From Brachybacterium alimentarium (GTDB lineage Bacteria; Actinomycetota; Actinomycetes; Actinomycetales; Dermabacteraceae): a DNA stretch of 64,000 bases. The translations under genes were made by a program, and so were the position numbers. Below the pieces are notes generated by a model that worked only from the letters and a program-made list of their open reading frames with translations, did not search any database and was not told where the DNA came from. Where the stretch lies: positions 1 through 64,000 of the forward strand of contig NZ_NRGS01000010.1 of NCBI RefSeq assembly GCF_002332425.1, in the 5' to 3' direction. Position 1 is the first letter of the stretch, and each line of letters opens with the position of its first letter. Positions 59,839 to 64,000 of the stretch are shown piece after piece.

Positions 59839-60638
59839 CCATCCCGACCCCGTACGAGGACCTCCTGCGCGAGGTCATGGAGACCGGCAACGCCAAGGGC
59901 GACCGCACCGGCACCGGCACCCGCAGCCTGTTCGGCAAGCAGATCCGCTTCGACCTCGCCCAGGGCTTCCCGCTGATCACCACGAAGCGCGTGCACACCC
60001 GCTCGATCATCCTCGAGCTGCTGTGGTTCCTGCGCGGCGACACCAACGTGCGCTGGCTGCAGGAGCGCGGGGTGAGCATCTGGGACGAATGGGCCGACGA
60101 GAACGGCGATCTCGGCCCGGTCTACGGTGCGCAGTGGCGCTCCTGGCCCACCCCCGAGGGCGGCGTGATCGACCAGATCAGCGACGTCGTCGAGCAGATC
60201 CGCACCCACCCCGACTCACGGCGCCTGCTGGTCTCCGCCTGGAATCCGGCCGACATCCCGCAGATGGCGCTCGCCCCCTGCCATGCGCTGTTCCAGTTCG
60301 AGGTGCACGACGGCAAGCTCTCCTGCCAGCTGTACCAGCGCAGCGCCGACCTGTTCCTCGGCGTGCCCTTCAACATCGCCAGCTACGCCCTGCTCACGCA
60401 CATGATCGCCCAGCAGACCGATCTCGAGGTGGGCGACTTCGTGTGGACCGGCGGCGACTGCCACATCTATGACAACCACGTCGAGCAGGTGACCCGTCAG
60501 CTCTCGCGCGACCCCTTCCCGTACCCGACGCTGCGGATCACACGCCGGCCGGAGTCGATCCTGGACTACGAGCTCGAGGACTTCGAGATCGAGAACTACC
60601 AGCACCACAAGGGCATCAAGGCCCCGGTGGCCGTCTGA
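59835..60638 (+). CDS. thyA: Thymidylate synthase
   Basis: Converts dUMP to dTMP with methylene-tetrahydrofolate. The 267-residue protein has the catalytic C149 ([10 protein letters not shown]), the dUMP-binding [10 protein letters not shown] and [16 protein letters not shown] strands and the C-terminal KAPVAV, with normal length. GTG 59835 has a GGAG site and overlaps the LacI stop. Its own stop overlaps the folA start (TGATG), so thyA-folA are coupled, as is common, but the coupling to a sugar regulator is unusual. Confidence 0.97.
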   Translation: MTIPTPYEDLLREVMETGNAKGDRTGTGTRSLFGKQIRFDLAQGFPLITTKRVHTRSIILELLWFLRGDTNVRWLQERGVSIWDEWADENGDLGPVYGAQWRSWPTPEGGVIDQISDVVEQIRTHPDSRRLLVSAWNPADIPQMALAPCHALFQFEVHDGKLSCQLYQRSADLFLGVPFNIASYALLTHMIAQQTDLEVGDFVWTGGDCHIYDNHVEQVTRQLSRDPFPYPTLRITRRPESILDYELEDFEIENYQHHKGIKAPVAV

Positions 60639-61222
60639 TGGTGCAGAGCCCCTCCCGCATCGGGCTGATCTGGGCGCAGGCCCGCGGCGGCGTGATCGGC
60701 GCTGGCGGCACCATGCCCTGGCACCTGCCCGAGGACCTGAAGCATTTCTCGCGCACCACCAAGGGCTCGCCCGTGGTGATGGGCCGACGCACCTGGCAGT
60801 CGTTCCCAGCGAAGTTCCGCCCGCTGCCCGGACGGACGAACATCGTTATCACGCGGGACGACTCCTTCACCGACGAGGGGGCCGTGCGGGCGCGTGACCT
60901 GACCGAGGCGCTGCGGATCGCTCACGGCGCCCTGGGTGCGCAGGCCGACGGGGCCGATGCGGCGACCGGCAGCGCCGAGGGTTCGCACGGCCCGGACGGG
61001 CCCCACCCGACGATCTGGGTGATCGGCGGCGGCTCCATCTACCGCGAGGCGATCGGCGACGCGGACCTGCTGGTCGTCACCGAGATCGACCTCGAGGTCG
61101 ACGGGGACACCACCGCCCCCGACGTGCCGGACCACTTCTACGCGGCCACTACCGATCCGACCGCAGGCTGGCACGAGGCCGCGAACGGGTTGCGTTACCG
61201 GATCGTCACCTACGCGCGCTGA
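60638..61222 (+). CDS. folA: Dihydrofolate reductase
   Basis: NADPH-dependent reductase restoring tetrahydrofolate after thymidylate synthesis. IGLIWAQARGGVIGAGGTMPWHLPEDLKHFSRTT and VVMGRRTWQSFP are classic DHFR motifs; VIGGGSIYREAI is the NADPH-binding loop. An Ala/Asp/Gly-rich insert (about 105-125) makes the protein 194 residues, longer than the usual 160. Coupled to thyA. Converges with a sugar permease gene 93 bases away. Confidence 0.96.
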   Translation: MVQSPSRIGLIWAQARGGVIGAGGTMPWHLPEDLKHFSRTTKGSPVVMGRRTWQSFPAKFRPLPGRTNIVITRDDSFTDEGAVRARDLTEALRIAHGALGAQADGADAATGSAEGSHGPDGPHPTIWVIGGGSIYREAIGDADLLVVTEIDLEVDGDTTAPDVPDHFYAATTDPTAGWHEAANGLRYRIVTYAR

Positions 61223-61236
61223 GCACGTCCGCGTCG

Positions 61237-61255
61237 GGGCCCGTCGGGGCCCGTT
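61237..61255. terminator. Weak hairpin between folA and permease gene
   Basis: GGGCCC (61237-61242) and GGGCCC (61247-61252) can pair with a 4-base loop, followed by GTT. A modest candidate for a shared terminator of the convergent genes; a tandem gtcggggccc duplication produces it. Confidence 0.35.
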
Positions 61256-61315
61256 GAGTGCCCGCCATGCCGTCCCGGTGTGCAGGTGGGAGCTGGCGCG
61301 GCCGGACCGACCGGG

Positions 61316-62236
61316 TCAGGTGCCGGCGATACCGGTGGTCGCGATGCCCTTGATGATCTGGCGCTGGAAGAACATGAACACCACGATCAGGGGCAGTGCG
61401 GCGAGCACGGCCTGGGCCATGTTCTGCGCGTACTGGATGCCATAGGCGCTGATCACCGTCTGCAGGCCCGTCGGCAGCGTCATGAGGTTCGCGTCGTTGA
61501 CGACGATGAACGGCCACAGGAAGTTGTTCCACGCCCCGATGAACACGAAGATCGCGACCGCGCCGAGGATCGGCCGGGACAGGGGAAGGACGATCGACCG
61601 GAAGATCCGGAAGCGGCTCGCGCCGTCCATCAGCGCGGCCTCCTCGAGCTCGAAGGGGATCTGGTCGAAGAACTTCTTGAGGATGAACACCATCGGGGCC
61701 GCGACCACCTGCGGCAGGATGATGCCCCACAAGGTGTCCACCAGGTTCAGCGAGAGCATGAGCTGGAACAGGGGCACGATGAGGATCTGGCCGGGGATCA
61801 TGATCGACGCGATGATCAGGGAGATCAGCATCGTGCGGCCCGCGAACCGCAGCCGCGAGAGGGCGTAGCCGGCGAGCGCCGAGATGGTCACGGTGATCGC
61901 GGTGACCGCCGCCGAGGTGATCAGGCTGTTCCAGGCCCAGCGCGGCACCAGGCCCTCGGAGAGGACGTTCGCGTAGGCCTTCAGGGTGAAGCCGCTGTCG
62001 GGGATGATCGAGACCGGCATCGCCGCCGCCTCGGCCTCCGTCTTGAGCGAGGTCAGCGCGGCCCACAGCACCGGGACCAGCCAGGACAGCGCCAGCACGG
62101 CGAGGATCACGAAGGCGATGATGCGGGCGGGGGTGGGCTTCTTCCAGCGCCGGGTGACGCTCAGGCTCACCGCGGGAGCCTTCACCGCGGGCACGCTGGT
62201 GCCGAGGGCGGGACTGGTGGGGGTCGCGGCGCTCAT
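61316..62236 (-). CDS. Carbohydrate ABC transporter permease, MalG type
   Basis: CUT1 permease, 306 residues, six helices. ASIMIPGQILIVPLFQLMLSLNLVDT and the EAA loop ELEEAALMDGASRFRIFRSIVLPLS are typical. Its start overlaps the MalF-type permease stop (ATGA). Last gene of an importer operon beginning outside the window; next to arabinofuranosidase genes, so arabino-oligosaccharides are likely cargo. No ATPase is encoded within the window. Confidence 0.9.
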   Translation of the reverse strand: MSAATPTSPALGTSVPAVKAPAVSLSVTRRWKKPTPARIIAFVILAVLALSWLVPVLWAALTSLKTEAEAAAMPVSIIPDSGFTLKAYANVLSEGLVPRWAWNSLITSAAVTAITVTISALAGYALSRLRFAGRTMLISLIIASIMIPGQILIVPLFQLMLSLNLVDTLWGIILPQVVAAPMVFILKKFFDQIPFELEEAALMDGASRFRIFRSIVLPLSRPILGAVAIFVFIGAWNNFLWPFIVVNDANLMTLPTGLQTVISAYGIQYAQNMAQAVLAALPLIVVFMFFQRQIIKGIATTGIAGT

Positions 62237-63183
62237 GCCTTCACACTCCGTCGGGACGAGATCACCATGTAGGCGATCGAGACGATGAGAATCAGGAAGA
62301 AGAAGATGTAGGAGATCGCCGAGGCGTAGCCCAGGCGATATCCGGTGAAACCGGCCTCGTAGATGTAGACCAGGATCGAACGGGTGCTGCCACCGGGCCC
62401 GCCAGAGGTCATCTGATAGATCTGGTCGAAGACCTTCAGCGAGGCCAGCAGCTGCAGCACGAGCACCAGCACCGTGGTCGGGGCCAGCTGGGGCAGGGTG
62501 ATCGAGAGGAACTTCCGCCATCCGCCGGCGCCGTCGAGCGACGCCGCCTCGTAGAGCTGGTCGGGGATGTTCTGCAGAGCGGCGAGGTAGAGCAGGAAGT
62601 TGAAGCCGACGGTCCACCACACGGTGGTGATGACCACCGAGATCATGGCGGTGCTGGGATCCTGCAGCCAGGCGGGCCCGGTGATCCCGAACCAGCCCAG
62701 GAACGTGTTGATCAGGCCCAGCTGGGGGTTGTACATCCAGTTCCAGAACTGCGAGACCACGGTCGAGGCCAGCAGGAACGGCAGGAAGAACGAGAGCCGC
62801 CAGAACCACTGACCGGGTAGGCCGATGTTCACCAGCACGGCGAGCAGCATGGCGACCAGCACCAGGGGGATGGTCGAGAGGATCGTGAACCAGGCGGTGT
62901 TGCCCAGCGAGCTCCACACCTCCGGGTCCCCGAGGGCCTCCTTCCAGTTCGCCAGTCCCACGAATCCGGTGTTGGTGCCAGCCAGGCTGGTGCCGGTGAA
63001 GCTCATCCACAGCCCGTAGACGGTGGGCCAGATGAGGAACAGGAGGAAGGCGACGAGGAACGGCGAGCAGTAGAGCCAGCCGCGCAGGTTGTCGGCGCGG
63101 CGTCGGCGGGCGCGCCCGGCGGAGAGATGGTCGGCCGGGGCGGTGTCCCGGGTGGGGCCGGCGAGGCCCTCGGCGGTGGTCAT
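62233..63183 (-). CDS. Carbohydrate ABC transporter permease, MalF type
   Basis: CUT1 permease, 316 residues, six helices after a basic N-terminus. FLLFLIWPTVYGLWMSF and the EAA loop QLYEAASLDGAGGWRKFLSITLPQL identify the family. AAGGAG precedes the ATG. It lies 73 bases downstream of the binding-protein gene and is coupled to the MalG-type permease. Confidence 0.9.
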   Translation of the reverse strand: MTTAEGLAGPTRDTAPADHLSAGRARRRRADNLRGWLYCSPFLVAFLLFLIWPTVYGLWMSFTGTSLAGTNTGFVGLANWKEALGDPEVWSSLGNTAWFTILSTIPLVLVAMLLAVLVNIGLPGQWFWRLSFFLPFLLASTVVSQFWNWMYNPQLGLINTFLGWFGITGPAWLQDPSTAMISVVITTVWWTVGFNFLLYLAALQNIPDQLYEAASLDGAGGWRKFLSITLPQLAPTTVLVLVLQLLASLKVFDQIYQMTSGGPGGSTRSILVYIYEAGFTGYRLGYASAISYIFFFLILIVSIAYMVISSRRSVKA

Positions 63184-63256
63184 CGGTCGTCTCCTTCGAC
63201 GGACGGACGGGGCAGCCCGGGTGCGGCGGGCGCGGGGAGGTGGTGTCGCACGGCGA

Positions 63257-64000
63257 TCACATCGGGGTCGGCTTGAGCAGCAGGGCGTTGATCCGGGCGA
63301 CGAACGCGTTCCAGCCCTCAAGGGGGTCGGTGCGCCGGGCCCAGACGTTCTGCATGTCGTTGCCGAAGTAGGTGTGGAAGTCGCTGCCGGAGCCGGTGAA
63401 CCAGGCCGGCGGGTCGTAGACGAGATGGTCGACCGCATCCGCGTAGTGCGACTGCGGGACCAGATCGGCGTAGGCCGGGTCCTCGATCACCGGGGAGTAG
63501 GCCGGGATGTGCCCCGCCCCGGCCCAGGTGATCGAGTTCTTGAGCAGATAGGCGACCGCCGCGTGCACGTTGCGACGGCGGTCCTCGTCCGGGGTCATCT
63601 GGTGGGGCAGCACGAAGGCGTGGGAATCGGCGTACGCGACGGGCTCCCCGAAGACTCCGGGGACCATCGTCATGTCGAAGGGCACGCCCTCGTTGCGGTA
63701 GCTCCCCGACTCCCAGACGCCGCCGTAGAAGGCGCCGGAACCGCCGGTGGCGAATTCGGAGATCGCCGTGCCGCCGTCATGGCCGGGATTGCCGACCTCG
63801 CCGTCGATGAGCGAGAGGATCCATTCGATCGCCTGGATGACGATCTCCTCCTGGTACTCCATCTTCCCGCCGATCGGCAGGTCGATCGTGCCGCCGAGCT
63901 GGGAGTAGTAGGTGGAGAACATGCGCCACTGGTTCGAGCCGTCCCCGAGGTAGCCCCAGGACAGCCCGTACCCGCTGGGGGCCTTCGCGCCGAGCTCGAG
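63257..64000 (-). CDS. Sugar ABC transporter substrate-binding protein (partial, N-terminus beyond window)
   Basis: C-terminal 247 residues of a family-1 extracellular solute-binding protein; the frame stays open to the window end at 64000, so the signal peptide and lipobox are not seen. Visible parts include YGLSWGYLGDGSNQW, ISEFATGGSGAFYGG, VPFDMTMVPGVFGEPVAYADSHAFVL and a terminal YAD/SDFHTYFGND region, typical of the ligand cleft and hinge. It is first in the importer operon with two permeases. An ORF starting at an internal ATG (63922) should not be taken as the real start. Confidence 0.88.
   Translation of the reverse strand, partial: LELGAKAPSGYGLSWGYLGDGSNQWRMFSTYYSQLGGTIDLPIGGKMEYQEEIVIQAIEWILSLIDGEVGNPGHDGGTAISEFATGGSGAFYGGVWESGSYRNEGVPFDMTMVPGVFGEPVAYADSHAFVLPHQMTPDEDRRRNVHAAVAYLLKNSITWAGAGHIPAYSPVIEDPAYADLVPQSHYADAVDHLVYDPPAWFTGSGSDFHTYFGNDMQNVWARRTDPLEGWNAFVARINALLLKPTPM

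Noticed and set aside
63257-63922. Complete 221-residue binding protein starting at ATG 63922
   Set aside because: The frame continues open to 64000 with homologous sequence upstream, so this ATG is internal.

Overview
The window is high-GC DNA (mostly near 70%) from an actinobacterium, with dense genes, many GTG starts and many 1-4 bp stop/start overlaps. The DUF222-HNH gene, the CE1758/CE1759 luciferase/FMN-reductase pair, the Rv2578c-type radical SAM gene, the LexA box and the DtxR-type iron box all fit Actinomycetota. Gene content resembles Micrococcales such as Brachybacterium, but the genus is an inference. No rRNA, IS element, prophage or CRISPR array was seen; there is one tRNA-Ser(GGA).

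Layout. 1-12.7 kb is mostly housekeeping and stress: flavin reductase, tRNA-Ser, a LexA-boxed radical SAM protein, a membrane protein related to zinc metallopeptidases but lacking the zinc site, an Ohr/OsmC protein, a metN-metI-metQ methionine-type transporter, an S9 peptidase and the CE1758/CE1759 pair. 12.7-25.6 kb is carbohydrate catabolism: two coupled sulfatases divergent from an epimerase, a 2-hydroxyacid dehydrogenase and a LacI regulator; a siderophore-interacting protein behind an iron box; then an oxidoreductase/DUF993 aldolase-like/epimerase operon divergent from a GH95 fucosidase-type enzyme. 25.6-37.3 kb is mixed: intradiol dioxygenase lipoprotein, HIT, HAD, nucleotide kinase, a DUF222-HNH endonuclease preceded by three 43-bp repeats each holding a DnaA-box-like 9-mer, a PhyH/AraC pair and RNase J.

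37.5-55 kb is a pectin/rhamnogalacturonan utilisation locus similar in content to the Bacillus yes/lpl genes. A ten-gene minus-strand run encodes an Lpl-type ABC importer, YesL, GH28, three PL1 pectate lyases (one with an active CE8 domain, one with a truncated CE8) and an esterase. It is divergent from GH43, a LacI-DUF6807 fusion and a CE12-type acetylesterase. The two arms share an identical 13-bp LacI-type operator core. 55-64 kb is an arabinan/arabinoside locus: two GH51 arabinofuranosidases, a LacI regulator, and an ABC importer whose binding protein runs off the window end. thyA and folA are placed between the regulator and the importer and are translationally coupled to the regulator.

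Together the right half describes extracellular cleavage of pectic backbones, deacetylation and demethylation, import of oligomers, and cytoplasmic trimming by GH28, GH43 and GH51 under several LacI-family repressors. The most unusual items are the LacI-DUF6807 fusion, the DnaA-box repeat array, the truncated CE8 domain, the metallopeptidase-like protein with no metal site, and the DUF993/Gfo-Idh/epimerase operon whose substrate is unknown.
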